A stretch of 64,000 nucleotides of DNA from Leptidea sinapis (GCF_905404315.1 NC_066269.1:744001-808000); one strand, 5' to 3'; positions 36,201-45,394 are shown, counted from the stretch's first letter. Notes: a model not told the origin generated them from the letters alone. Program-made: numbers and translations.

Positions 36201-36291
36201 TCATTTGTATACCGAACCATATACTCCATATACCAGTCAGCGCTACCCGAAATAGATAAATAACAAATACAAATATACTCATGAACAACAA
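33274..36291 (-). CDS. intact non-LTR retrotransposon ORF2: endonuclease-reverse transcriptase, 1005 codons
   Basis: One uninterrupted frame. The apurinic-type endonuclease domain (about 52-290) shows YHQNVRGLRTK with N57, TETWL with E84, SRGGGVLVAIRRDL, MGDFNMSSISW (204-213) and DPYHKS with H281. The reverse transcriptase (about 500-800) shows NKSPGPDSLP, ISPIHKKGQKDKVENYRPIS, QQHGFIKGRSTVTNL, VVYTDYTKAFDRIDH with D641, SGVPQGSLLGPLLF and LLFADDLKIF (728-734). A cysteine/histidine-poor C-terminal region follows. The family nicks DNA with the endonuclease and primes reverse transcription on the nick. All key residues appear present. No ORF1 lies upstream on this strand, so the copy is 5'-truncated or the family has a single ORF. 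Clade: jockey/CR1 group, finer placement not attempted. Confidence 0.93.
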   Translation of the reverse strand: MLFMSIFVFVIYLFRVALTGIWSIWFGIQMIYFSISLIYLEIVLSVTVFNLSIYHQNVRGLRTKTEVFSRNMSMSDHDVITLTETWLTESISDSELFDSRYLVFRRDRDYLAQGQSRGGGVLVAIRRDLLATPRIEWQSCAEDVWVTLLITASSPRTTFKIHICTLYLCEQNLGNNFAAQLNNFLCKLTSLINKNPLDKFIIMGDFNMSSISWVPCETYLNPIAPTTSHILHFVDTLSLCGLRQFNSNYNAFGKLLDLVLSNNELTVSACTDPLVPEDPYHKSLIVHFNFSYIPHLKPAERTIFNYNKGNFEEMSAELSQIDWINILTQNSVDDAVNHFYSIVYDIRNRHVPKRIIKNNKYPIWYNAALIKILKEKNKYLVKYKIYHNLNDLHTFHLLRDRAKVIERSCFDHYISKIENDISNNPKAFWSFMKSKRNCSNIPSNMIYGYTEGNKGQDICELFSRYFYSTFQESTTTSKSYNCSDESIISNISSIEIDNKQIEKLLKSLDLNKSPGPDSLPALFLVKCSEVLALPVTLLFKRSINEGIMPIRWKAAFISPIHKKGQKDKVENYRPISKLCLLAKVFERIIYNQLYPSLKNVLNQQQHGFIKGRSTVTNLLVFTDFLTDCMDGGQQIDVVYTDYTKAFDRIDHRILLQKLAGLGIRGNLFRWLSSYVKNRTQAVVLNGYTSSWITISSGVPQGSLLGPLLFICFINDIDTCFHHSNYLLFADDLKIFRPINDIYDVDLLQEDLNRLATYCSNNKLWLNIPKCLFISFSRKKLIIKFNYTINNQFLLRVDYVTDLGVAIDCKLTYECHIDNIANKASQALGFIIRSANCFKRMKTLKIIFCAYVRSHLEYASQIWNPVYMIHSKRIEQIQKKITRFLNYKFRIPKTDYKTRCTRFHLLPLTLRRSMADITTIMKIAQGKIDSPTLLSKINLNIPYQHSRKKNLHHIPLMRTNYRSHSFIPRTSYNFNKLKSSEIDLFCSSLGSVKKHIIQDYLQVTEN

Positions 36292-37676
36292 TAAACATAA
36301 TTATCAGCAAATGGAAAAAGCACACAGTAATTTTTTTAGCGTAGAAATGACATATTCTATAAATACTACAAATAATACTAAAAGCAGATACAATAGTAAT
36401 GCCAATAGCATAAATAATAACATGTTTAAGTATGGTAGAAGAAATACAAGTAATGTAAAATATTAAAATAAAAAATCTTATAAGTAAAATAAGTAATTCT
36501 GGCAGTATTATTATTGTATCTTTTGAATATCCTGTTCTCTGTGTAAAATATGGTGTAAGTATTCAGGAATAATGCATTCTAAAGCCATCGGACATTTGTA
36601 ATATTATTTAACTGGTTAAAAATGAAACAAAAACGAATTTTTGAATGATCATACCCTTCAGCTACCATTCCTTGTTTGTAGTAGGCAAGAAGGTGCGGGG
36701 GGAGTATCACATCAAACAATTATATGGTGTAAAAGAGCAAAATATCTAAATTGTTTAAAATGTTAAGAAATAATATCGTATTTGTGCAAAGAGCTTAACA
36801 TTCACGCTTTATAATTGCCAATTTTTTTAAGTATTAAAATGGATATCATATTTAAAACTCCTAGATGCCTTACTTTTTCCGACACCTCCAACAAATATCG
36901 TTAATCTATACAAAATATTTATCAAATTATATACTCAAAACATTCCTCTAGAACCACACTATCCATCAGTGAAAATAGCAGGAAAATCAGTGCAGTAGCT
37001 TTTGAGTTTATGGCAAACAGACAGACAGACTGATGCAGTGCAGGACTTTATTTTATAATATGTAGCAGTGTTTGACTCAAAATCAATGATTCTATATTGG
37101 ATAATTTATGTGTATTTAGTCTCTTGCTGTTAGACAACTGATAAAAACAGGTCAGGTTTAATACTTTAGTGTGTGTGACAAGTGACGTCTTTCACTCGCG
37201 ATTGGTATGTCACTTTGTGTTAGTGTGTGTGATTTGCTCAAAATAGAGCAGAATTTTGACATTGCAATGTCTGCCATAGCTTATCTAGGTTTAAAAATGA
37301 TATAAGGATTCTATATATATATGGCCACTAGTATCTTAAATTACTTGAAGGTAATATTTTAGTAAAAGAAACTGTAATAAAAATAACCAAATTGTTACTT
37401 ATCTTATACAAAAAAAAACATTATTAACTACTAAAGAAGGTATAATAATACCTTCTCTACAGTTTGTACTAGTTAACTGTGCACTTCGACTTTTGACATC
37501 ACTCAACTATAGTATGGTAAGCAAAATTCTTATGAGGAAAACAATCCTGCAAAAAATGCTGTTGGTATAAACATGCTGTCGGTCCTGTTCACTAGATTGT
37601 GATATTCTAATTCCAGCAAAGTGCACAGTTTATTTGCCCATGTTATAAGTCTAAATCAGAAACAATTTGAAATGGG
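36292..37676. other. intergenic, no gene seen
   Basis: AT-rich DNA between the LINE start and the coiled-coil gene's stop codon. It contains the 3' side of that minus-strand gene. No repeats of note beyond short poly-A/T runs. Confidence 0.6.
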
Positions 37677-39312
37677 TTAATCACTTATTGTACTATTTTC
37701 TATGATATAATCAGTTACTTCATTAATTTTATTTTCACAGTGGCTTACAATAACATTATTTAATTGTGATGCCTTCCTATAAAATTCTTTAGTTTGCATC
37801 AATGATTTGTGCAAGTCTTGCTGGATTTCCACTAGTTTTGAAATGTTAACTTTAGCATTAAGGAATTCTATATCTTCACTGGTGAGTACTGAATAATCCA
37901 GTTTTGATCGGCTAGATGAAGCAGTAGCAATTTCAAGCTGCCTGGAAGAAAAATTGTACAATGTTAGTTATATGGCATTCAAAAAAATAATTTTGCTTTA
38001 CACATAAGTATTCAATTACGCAGGGTGGTAAACGTGTAACCACTTGGAAAGTGAAAACAGTAAGATATATTGTAGTAATTTTCCATCAAGCATCTGTGAG
38101 CTTCTGTTCTGCTGTCAGTTCATGAGGGATCCAATGACAACATTTCCGAACATTCAATAAAATTTTCTGAATTTGTCTCATACTAATCCCATTAAGTCCT
38201 TGAATTGTCTCATAGGTAATCCACGGGTTATCTTCAATTAGCCACCTAACAGTAGCTAGATTATTTTCATTGAGGGTACATGTGTATAGTTGCAGCATAA
38301 TTTTGTGGCAATACTGCCCTGAACAAACACTGCACAAAATAGAGCTAAAATGCAATAAGAATTTTACTGCATGAAGGTATAAATCTATCTCATTTTTTTG
38401 CCCATAACTGTGGATGGCTTACAAAAACATATACTGGGAATACCAGACCTGAACCTAAAGTAGTATTCCACATTTTGCAAGACCTTGCACAGGTCTTGCA
38501 TATGAAACCCCACAAGTATAATATAAGGCTAATATTTTTAAAGAATGTATAAATTAAAATTTACTCACTGCCTCAAATCATGATATTTACTGCGTTTTTC
38601 ATTTATTTCTCTCTTCCATTGCTGCTTTTCATTCATCAACTGGTCATAATACCTATGAAAACAGAGAACCTACATGAATGATCAATAATTATAATAGAAG
38701 TTATTTAGGTAAAACATTTTTTATTAACTATATTTTGGCATACCTTAGTAATTCTTCTTTTCTCTTTTCATCTCCATCAATAATAGTTGCTTGACTGTCA
38801 AGAATATTGTCTGGTGCAGGCTGGGGCACTAAGTATAGAAAACCAAATACATTTATTTGTGTGACACAGTGTCTAACTAGTAGAAACTATGTTTATATTT
38901 TTATGTTCTTAGTTCTTTTAAACATTATCATAATTTTTTTTAATAAAATGTAATCAAGACTCAATAAAATGTAATCAAGTTCAACATTTTATTAATTGTC
39001 TCTCACTGCGGATGCAGATATGTATTCTTGTAGTCTAGGTAATGATGATAAGCGTTAAAGAAACAAAATACTAAGATTAATGTCAAGGCCATACCACAAT
39101 TAACATTTTACAAAATCCGTGAGTACATAATAAATCAGGAGGGATGAGGTAGATCAAATAATCAAGGTATGCTAGTAACTATGCAATGCACTAAGCATTG
39201 CTATTACAGTATTTACAACAAACCTACTTATTGAATCTCGTCTTTCGAAAAACGTCGACCTCCGTCTTTTGGGTGGTTGTTGTAAATTAGATTCACCACT
39301 GGTATCTTCCAT
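37677..39312 (-). CDS. unrecognised 172-residue coiled-coil protein, four exons
   Basis: Exons 39228-39312, 38744-38828, 38569-38652 and 37677-37941 join in phase (85+85+84+265 nt) with GT-AG introns. The protein starts MEDTSGESNLQQPPKRRRST and FFERRDSI. It continues PQPAPDNILDSQATI, then long helical stretches YYDQLMNEKQQWKREINEKR and LNAKVNISKLVEIQQDLHKS, ending ENKINEVTDYIIENSTISD. The N-terminus is a basic, serine-rich tail (KRRRST and RRDS fit basophilic kinase sites and a nuclear signal). The rest is predicted coiled coil. A small size with a phosphorylatable tail plus coiled coil resembles kinetochore or microtubule-complex subunits, but I cannot assign it. An in-frame ATG further upstream (39414) would add 34 residues; I prefer 39312 because the extra residues look untranslated. 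Confidence 0.75.
38086..38285 (-). pseudogene. mariner transposase fragment in an intron
   Basis: The minus frame reads ENNLATVRWLIEDNPWITYE, TIQGLNGISMRQIQKILLN and VRKCCHWIPHELTAEQK. This matches the second helix-turn-helix and linker of mariner transposases (TYE.I....I...Q.ILH...VRK...RWVPH.LT..QK). About 60 codons remain. It lies in the third intron of the coiled-coil gene on the same strand. Confidence 0.8.
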
Positions 39313-39550
39313 GACTGAATTTCCGTATTCCCTTAATTTCTTAAAATTTAGACTACAAAGTTGAAAATTCAAATTTACAAAACAAACCGTAACACCAAAG
39401 TACTGACGCTTCAATCGGGTTTGTAAATCACACTTGACAGTTCCACAGAATACTATAATCTAGAATAGTAATTCCTAGGATCAAGTATTAAATGGATTAG
39501 TAATGCACGTTCACCTTAACCTTTGGTTAACCTTTCCGAAATACAAAAAA

Positions 39551-39903
39551 TACCTACTCTATACATTTTGTAGTAAGTTATAATAATCTAAATAAACACA
39601 ACGTATTTGTTATATCACTTTCCATTTATTGTATTTGGTAGCAAACGATGGCTATTTGAAATCCCTTGCTAGAGCAAAAATACCTACTCTATACATTTTG
39701 TAGTAAGTTATAATAATCTAAATAAACACAACGTATTTGTTATATCACTTTCCATTTATTGTATTTGGTAGCAAACAATGGCTATTTGAAATCCCTTGCT
39801 AGAGCAAAAATACCTACTCTATACATTTTGTAGTTAGTTATAATAATCTAAATAAACACAACGTCTTTGTTATATCACTTTCCATTTATTGTATTTGGTA
39901 TCA
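39551..39903. repeat. 130-bp tandem direct repeats, 2.7 copies
   Basis: TACCTACTCTATACATTTTG starts at 39551, 39681 and 39811. Units include CACAACGTATTTGTTATATCACTTTCC and GGCTATTTGAAATCCCTTGC. The third is cut at 39903. A diverged fourth piece lies at about 40106-40187. Units one and two differ at only a base or so, which indicates recent expansion. Confidence 0.95.
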
Positions 39904-40250
39904 AATTATGTTTCTATAGAACAATAGACCGAGTCATAACGTAGGTATAAACATTGTGTAATTTTAGCTGTGCTAGTGAGTATTCAAATCGCCTTAGCGG
40001 TATCAACGATCAATGGCTTGTCGACAGCTATAATTGCTCTCGACAAGTTCGACCGTGCACCGTCGCAAGCACTGGCCACTTCAAATCCCTTGTTAGACCA
40101 ATAATACCTACTCTATACATTTTGTAGTTATTTATCTCAATAAACACAACTTATTTGTTGTATCACTTTCCATTCATTGTATTTGTTAGAATCTGTGAAA
40201 TGATAAGGCAGTAAATATTTATTGAACACTGGCAATAAGCTTCTTAGCAG

Positions 40251-40765
40251 TTCTTCTCTTTTTTACTTTGATTTTTAGGGTTCCGTACCCAAATAGTAAA
40301 ACGGGGCGCTATTACTACGACTCCGCTGTCCGTCTGTCACCAGGCTGTGTCATATGATCCGTGATACTATCACTAAGATAGCTGAAATTTTCACAGATGA
40401 TGTGTTTCTATTGCCGCTATAACAACAAATACTAAAAAAACAGTATAAAATAAATATTAGGGGCCCGTGCAGTAAACGTAATTTTTGTTTCTAGACACTT
40501 CTTCTCTTTTTTACTTTGATTTTTAGGGTTCCGTACCCAAAGGGTAAAACGGGGCGCTATTACTACGACTCCGCTGTCCGTCTGTCACCAGGCTGTGTCA
40601 TATGATCCGTGATAGTAAGATAGCTGAAATTTTCACAATGATGTGTTTCTATTGCCGCTATAACAACAAATACTAAAAAAACAGTATAAAATAAATATTA
40701 GGGGCCCGTGTAGTTAACGTAATTTTTGTTTCTAGGCACTTCTTCTCTTTTTTACTTTGATTACT
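40251..40765. repeat. ~245-bp tandem direct repeat, two copies plus a stub
   Basis: TTCTTCTCTTTTTTACTTTGAT begins copies at 40251 and 40499 and a third stub at 40740. Both full copies carry AGGGTTCCGTACCCAAA, GTAAAACGGGGCGCTATTACTACG, GTCACCAGGCTGTGTCATATGA and AGGGGCCCGTG. The copy lengths are 248 and 241 bp. I recall the GGTTCCGTACCC...ACCAGGCTGT core as a common lepidopteran interspersed repeat. Confidence 0.92.
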
Positions 40766-41293
40766 TGTATAGTCTCTGTTTTATAATATCTCTTACATCT
40801 TTATCATTCTCGACTCTCATCATCATGGTTTCTAACTTTTTTCTTGTTTCAGACATCTGGAGTGGCGGCTAGTTCGTCCTCAACGGCTCAGGGCCGGCGC
40901 ATTTTGTAGGCTCGTCGTTCGCTGCTGCAGGACGATGATATTTTCCTGCTACTATCAGATTCGGGCAGCGAAGGCGAGTCGGATGCAGACCAGTCCGACG
41001 AGGACACTGAGGAGGCAACTCAAATGCCGACGAGGGCAATAACCCACCGCTTGCGTCACGAAGTAATTGCTAGAACGGAAGGTCTTGAAATAGAGCATGA
41101 ATTTGATGTGGATGATTTTATTCCAGACGAATGTGTGATGGATGAGTCGGTGGTAATGCCAGAGGGTTTGAATGTGTTGGGGGGGCATGAACCTGTTGAC
41201 GTAGGTGAAGTATTTCAGTGGGCGGAAGACTTTACCGGCCAACAAGAAACTTACTTACGTCAACCTGGGCCAGCATTTATTTCTAATGACCCT

Positions 41294-41505
41294 AGTTACG
41301 CAGGCCCAACACGGCTAAACCTGCATACGTTGCCACCCCGTACCTCGACGTAGTGCTGATCGAGCACCCATTGTCTTTTACATTTCTTTAGCTTAATTAT
41401 AATATTGTTTATTCAGTCTTGTTCCAATTTTTCTGTGAGTAACATTAAATATTGTTAAATAAAGTGCTTTTTAAAAACTTAATTCCCGACGCCCGATACA
41501 TAACT
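41294..41505 (+). repeat. 5' LTR
   Basis: 212 bp, starting AGTTACGCAGG and ending GATACATAACT. It contains AATAAAG near 41455, the likely polyadenylation signal. Comparison by eye with 44489-44700 shows no difference. Confidence 0.95.
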
Positions 41506-41520
41506 GGCGCAGTCGAGTAG
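41505..41520 (+). other. primer-binding site
   Basis: TGGCGCAGTCGAGTAG overlaps the last base of the 5' LTR, as in gypsy-group errantiviruses. The TGGCGCAGT core fits the 3' end of a serine tRNA, which Drosophila 17.6 and 297 are known to use. The tRNA identity is inferred. Confidence 0.75.
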
Positions 41521-41715
41521 TCTCGCGGTAGCTTCTTTTCGTCGGTATAAAATCTTCCGAGAGTAAAGTAGCTGTGGTTTTCGAGCCGCTAAACCGCAAG
41601 AATCAAAGAACCTCGTCGGTCGTTGGGACATCATCATCAACGCGCACGGAAACCCGGAACATTGGGAATTCACGCGCTGGGCAAGACTCGACAGCAGATG
41701 CAGATGCTGATTTGG

Positions 41716-41721
41716 TGAGTA
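41716..41721 (+). promoter_or_regulatory. candidate splice donor in the retroelement leader
   Basis: GATTTG followed by GTGAGT is a near-consensus donor upstream of the gag start. Errantiviruses make env mRNA by splicing from the leader region, so this is a plausible donor. No acceptor could be fixed. Confidence 0.4.
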
Positions 41722-41907
41722 CTCTCGCTATTCAAGTATCCTGCTATATCTACTGTCCTAGTATTATATATATTTTATTATAAAAGTTAAAGAACGTTGC
41801 GTAAAGCTAATGTCGCTAAATAACGGGTTACACTTACTTAGTGACAAGAAAGGTGTATCTAGGTGATAATTACCGAGTATTAGAACAATAGTGTAATCCG
41901 AAACGCA

Positions 41908-42930
41908 ATGTCTTCCAGTGAATGTGATAAGGATTTTAAATTCCTTGCCGATTTACTACCACGGTATGATGGGAACCCAAAGTTATTAAACTTTTATATT
42001 AGAGAAGTAGAAAATATTATACAACTTTTAAGTGAACCCTCCCGGGTTCACCCGGCATTTATATGTTTAATAAAAAGTAAGTTAGGAGGTGTCGCTATTG
42101 ATGCGATAGCCTACGAAGAGTCGTTAATAACGTGGGAATCCATTAAAAACGCTCTAATTAGACGTTTAGGAGAACCGCGCAACGAAATCCAGGTGATGCA
42201 GGAGCTCATGCGGACCCGTAGGAATAAATACGAAGATGCGGAGACATTTGGCAAACGACTCCGTGAGTTGTTAGATACTCTTTACTCGGTTGGTAAACAC
42301 GGAGACCGTTCGTACTATGAGGAAATGGTTATAGAGCAATATACTAATCAATTAGATATCAATGTTTCGTTAGGAGTTAGAATAAGTAAACCGTTAACAT
42401 TAGAGTCAGCAATTATGGCAGCAAGGCAAGAAGAGGCTAGGCTCGCTCACAGTAAACCTTTTTATACCGGGTCACTTACTTCCCATTTTAAGCAAAAGGA
42501 TACCCCTAGAATTTCGCAACAACGGAATATTACATCAAGGAATTTTATAGGGACGCAACCTCAGCACCACCAGCCTTCAAATATCGTAAATCGTCAAGAT
42601 ATGTCTATACCCCCTACACCTAATTTCAAGAGAAACTCAGGTAATTTTAGGAATAGTAACAGCGCGAATTTTAGGCAATTTAATGTACCGCAAAGACAGG
42701 TAACACCTAAAATAAGTTCCGATGTTACTATGCGGTCCGTGAATAAACCGGATACGCCCCAGTATGCTGCTCAGAACGTTTTCTATACTCAAGGTCAACC
42801 AGTATTATATGGCAATGAATGCCATAGCAACTACAATGAAGGTGAGTACCCATATCATGTAGTACAGGAACCTGAAGAGGAGTACCAGCAGGATTTTCCT
42901 CAAACCCAGGAGATGCCAGACCAGACCTAG
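41908..42930 (+). CDS. gag: errantivirus gag, 340 residues
   Basis: The uninterrupted frame starts MSSSECDKDFKFLADLLPRY. A helical capsid-like core follows (about 20-190) with LINFYIREVENIIQ-type spacing, AFICLIKSKLGG, RRLGEPRNEIQVMQELMR and YTNQLDINVSLG. After residue 200 the chain is rich in Q, N, S and R, ending with an acidic YNEGEYPYHVVQEPEEEYQ tail. No CCHC zinc knuckle is present, which is usual for errantivirus Gag. Its role is to form the particle and package RNA. The stop overlaps the start of the next frame (CCTAGTGAA), a layout that normally goes with minus-one frameshifting into pol. The frame looks intact. Confidence 0.85.
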   Translation: MSSSECDKDFKFLADLLPRYDGNPKLLNFYIREVENIIQLLSEPSRVHPAFICLIKSKLGGVAIDAIAYEESLITWESIKNALIRRLGEPRNEIQVMQELMRTRRNKYEDAETFGKRLRELLDTLYSVGKHGDRSYYEEMVIEQYTNQLDINVSLGVRISKPLTLESAIMAARQEEARLAHSKPFYTGSLTSHFKQKDTPRISQQRNITSRNFIGTQPQHHQPSNIVNRQDMSIPPTPNFKRNSGNFRNSNSANFRQFNVPQRQVTPKISSDVTMRSVNKPDTPQYAAQNVFYTQGQPVLYGNECHSNYNEGEYPYHVVQEPEEEYQQDFPQTQEMPDQT

Positions 42931-44513
42931 TGAAAATAAACTTGTTGGTCAGGGATCACCTCCCTTACATAGAAATACCCGAATTAGGAGGTAAGTTTCT
43001 TATTGACACTGGAGCAAGCCGAAGTGTGATTGCTTCAGATGCTATTTTTAATACGTATTATGAACCTTATGTGGAATATCAAATAGCACATAGTTTATCT
43101 CTTATAAGTAAGAAAATTAGTTTTATTATTCCGCACATTAATAGAAGGAAGAGAGGCCTTGTAAATGGTTTAGGCTCTATAGTAAAATCAATCACAGGAA
43201 ATTTGGATAACGATGATGCACTTAAATTCGAAGCAGAAATTTCTAATATTCATAATAAAGTAAATAATATCGTGAGCACCCAGGGCAAATCCCTGATACT
43301 TGCCGAAAATACCATTAAAGAATTTAGCCATCAAATTGAGAAAATAAATGTAAATCAAAATAAATTGCTTCTAACCATCCAAAATCAATCACGGATTAGC
43401 GATAAGATTGCCAACCATTTACATTTCTTAGAGATTTACGTAGAAATAGATTTTAGCTTACAAATTATTTTAGATAGACTAGAAATTTTAGAAGACGCAA
43501 TGACGTTTGCGCAATTAGGAGTAATGCACCCCAGTATTATAAGTCCATACAACCTTTTAAATGAAATTTCATTAATTCATAAAAAACATAAGTTTTTGCC
43601 AGTAGCAGATATAAGTTTAAATAAGATTCATGAGTTGGAAAAATCAATAAAAGTAAAATCATATAGTACGGAACATTCTTTGACTTTTATCTTAGAAATC
43701 CCTTCCATTGATTCTAATATATATGACCTCATCCACATGTACTCCATTCCTAACTCGTCAAACCTAACTATTATTCCAAAATCCAAATACCTAGCACTTG
43801 GTAGCGATGAGTACGAATACCTAATGGAAGGCAAATGCAGAACAATCAACGGAAACACGCAGCTCTGCGAGATGTCCAACACAGCATCCACGAGGGCATC
43901 AGAAGATTGTATTATATCGCGAATTCAACACCGCATGTCAAACTGTACATACGCGAAAATGCAAATTAATAAAAGTATAGTGCAGAGGATCAAGGACAAT
44001 ACTTGGATAATTGTCCTGAGAGAAGAAACAGTCATCAACATCAAGTGTTTAGCAAAATCTACATACAAAAAGGCTTCAGGTACATTCCTACTTACCCTTA
44101 CAGAGGAATGCCAAGTTGAGATACTGAATAAAACATTAAACTCAAACCGCAAAGAGATTACATTTAATGAAGTTGTTCCACTACCTAGAAATATTGAAAA
44201 GAGTGTACCAGTACAGTATCATATAAAATTGGAAAATATAGAACTGGACAACCTGCAGCACCTTCTGGAGACAGCCCAAGACATATCTGTCACGGAGGAA
44301 CCACACTGGACCACCATGATGGCAACACCAAGTTGGACTACCCTTATCCTATATGGCTTGCTGATTGCTGTTGGAGTCACAAGGATCATTAGCTGGAGGA
44401 AGTCGCATGCAGTCAAGGACACCGCTGTACAACACAGTGAGGACACTGTGGGAAGCTGCCGGGTCAGCTTCCAGCTTAAGGAGGGAGGAGTTACGCAGGC
44501 CCAACACGGCTAA
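42930..44513 (+). CDS. protease N-terminus fused in frame to an F-type Env, 527 codons
   Basis: Residues 19-37 carry the retroviral aspartic protease motif FLIDTGAS with D26. After about residue 45 the protein changes character. RRKR at 72-75, a furin-type cleavage site, is followed by a glycine-containing hydrophobic fusion-peptide-like segment. Then come long heptad-patterned helices, several NxT/S sites, cysteines around 300-370, a transmembrane segment (about 465-485) and a cytoplasmic tail ending within the 3' LTR. This is the baculovirus-F-like Env of errantiviruses. The rest of protease, all of RT, RNase H and integrase, and the Env signal peptide with most of the region before the cleavage site are missing. 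The join keeps the frame. Without a signal peptide it probably cannot act as a surface protein. There is no ATG at its 5' end, so translation would depend on frameshifting from gag. Confidence 0.85.
   Translation: MKINLLVRDHLPYIEIPELGGKFLIDTGASRSVIASDAIFNTYYEPYVEYQIAHSLSLISKKISFIIPHINRRKRGLVNGLGSIVKSITGNLDNDDALKFEAEISNIHNKVNNIVSTQGKSLILAENTIKEFSHQIEKINVNQNKLLLTIQNQSRISDKIANHLHFLEIYVEIDFSLQIILDRLEILEDAMTFAQLGVMHPSIISPYNLLNEISLIHKKHKFLPVADISLNKIHELEKSIKVKSYSTEHSLTFILEIPSIDSNIYDLIHMYSIPNSSNLTIIPKSKYLALGSDEYEYLMEGKCRTINGNTQLCEMSNTASTRASEDCIISRIQHRMSNCTYAKMQINKSIVQRIKDNTWIIVLREETVINIKCLAKSTYKKASGTFLLTLTEECQVEILNKTLNSNRKEITFNEVVPLPRNIEKSVPVQYHIKLENIELDNLQHLLETAQDISVTEEPHWTTMMATPSWTTLILYGLLIAVGVTRIISWRKSHAVKDTAVQHSEDTVGSCRVSFQLKEGGVTQAQHG
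44478..44488 (+). other. polypurine tract
   Basis: AAGGAGGGAGG lies directly before the AGTTA start of the 3' LTR, the position where plus-strand DNA synthesis is primed. It also codes for part of the Env tail. Confidence 0.85.
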
Positions 44514-44700
44514 ACCTGCATACGTTGCCACCCCGTACCTCGACGTAGTGCTGATCGAGCACCCATTGTCTTTTACATTTCTTTAGCTTAATTATAATAT
44601 TGTTTATTCAGTCTTGTTCCAATTTTTCTGTGAGTAACATTAAATATTGTTAAATAAAGTGCTTTTTAAAAACTTAATTCCCGACGCCCGATACATAACT
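44489..44700 (+). repeat. 3' LTR
   Basis: Same 212-bp sequence as the 5' LTR, followed by the second CCCT target copy. The last eight codons or so of the Env frame run into it. Confidence 0.95.
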
Positions 44701-44884
44701 CCCTACAGAGATATTTTTGAGGATTTGGGACGTGGACGTTATGGGTCTCATAGCGTTAGAGACAAATAAATACTCAAGGCTAAATATTGAACAATATAGC
44801 AATCGTCCCACTGTTCCCAAGTATTTGGGGCAATGGTCTGATGTCACTATAGACGATTTGTATAAGTATTTCGCCTTGCTGATT

Positions 44885-45190
44885 ATTTATTCGTCATACA
44901 ATAAAGTTCTAGAAATTTTTCTTTTATATAAATTTTTAAAATAATTGTACTTATTGATTGGTTATAAATGTTCTTTTGTATAAATTTTTATAGATATTAT
45001 AATTTCTTTGTTCTATAATTTAAAAAAAATGTTATTATTTATTCGTACAACAATAAAGTTCTAGAAATGTTTCTTTTATATAAATTTTTAAAATAATTGT
45101 ACTTACTGGTTATAAATTTCTATAAATATTATTATTTCATTGTTGTATGTCTATTAGTCATATTATAATAAAGCTCTAGAAATATTGTTA
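44885..45190. repeat. tandem duplication in the piggyBac 3' region
   Basis: ACAATAAAGTTCTAGAAATNTTTCTTTTATATAAATTTTTAAAATAATTGTACTTA occurs at about 44898 and 45051, with a third weaker AATAAAGCTCTAGAAATATTG near 45167. The period is about 153 bp. Each unit carries an AATAAA. Confidence 0.85.
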
Positions 45191-45394
45191 GACTTGTTTC
45201 TAATTTATTCTCCCGTTTAGACAGCCCGCCCATGTTCATATAAAATTTATAGATATAATAATTGATAATAAACATGACACTAGGTCATACCACTCAGTCT
45301 GGACAGTAAGCAAGTCTTATGCAAAGAAATTCAGAATTCTCAAGAGGCGCGAAGTTAGAGCACCCGTATAGGGCCGGGTAAGTACACGTAAGCA

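Larger units (their letters stand above)
41294..44700 (+). mobile_element. errantivirus-type LTR retroelement with pol deleted
   Basis: Two 212-bp LTRs that read identically (41294-41505, 44489-44700) begin AGTTA and end TAACT, the errantivirus pattern. The target site CCCT is duplicated (41290-41293, 44701-44704). A primer-binding site overlaps the 5' LTR end and a polypurine tract precedes the 3' LTR. Contents are gag, then a frame that fuses the start of protease to Env. Reverse transcriptase, RNase H and integrase are absent. The element is 3407 bp, against 7-9 kb for a complete errantivirus. It must have been copied in trans by a relative. Confidence 0.93.
40862..44944 (+). pseudogene. 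piggyBac-type transposase N-terminal region, interrupted and truncated
   Basis: The frame reads an acidic N-terminus (DDDIFLLLSDSGSEGESDAD, about 40931-40990) with a nonsense codon just upstream (tag near 40905). MPTRAITHRLRHEV and a further acidic segment follow, ending FISNDP at the LTR insertion (41293). To the right of the insertion (from 44701) the same register continues with IALETNKYSRLNIEQYS and GQWSDVTIDDLYKYFALLI. The FxGxxG-like, ETN.Y and W.DVT..DL..YFALLI motifs are those leading into the piggyBac DDE domain. The frame then runs into 3' untranslated repeats and stops at 44944, so the catalytic core is missing. The insertion is younger than the loss or independent of it. Confidence 0.7.

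Noticed and set aside
39551..39903. Regular direct repeats reminiscent of a CRISPR array
   Set aside because: Units are 130 bp and contiguous with no unique spacers, in an insect genome; it is an ordinary tandem array.
44365..44586. 73-codon frame crossing the Env end and 3' LTR
   Set aside because: Out of frame with Env and present only because the LTR is open there.
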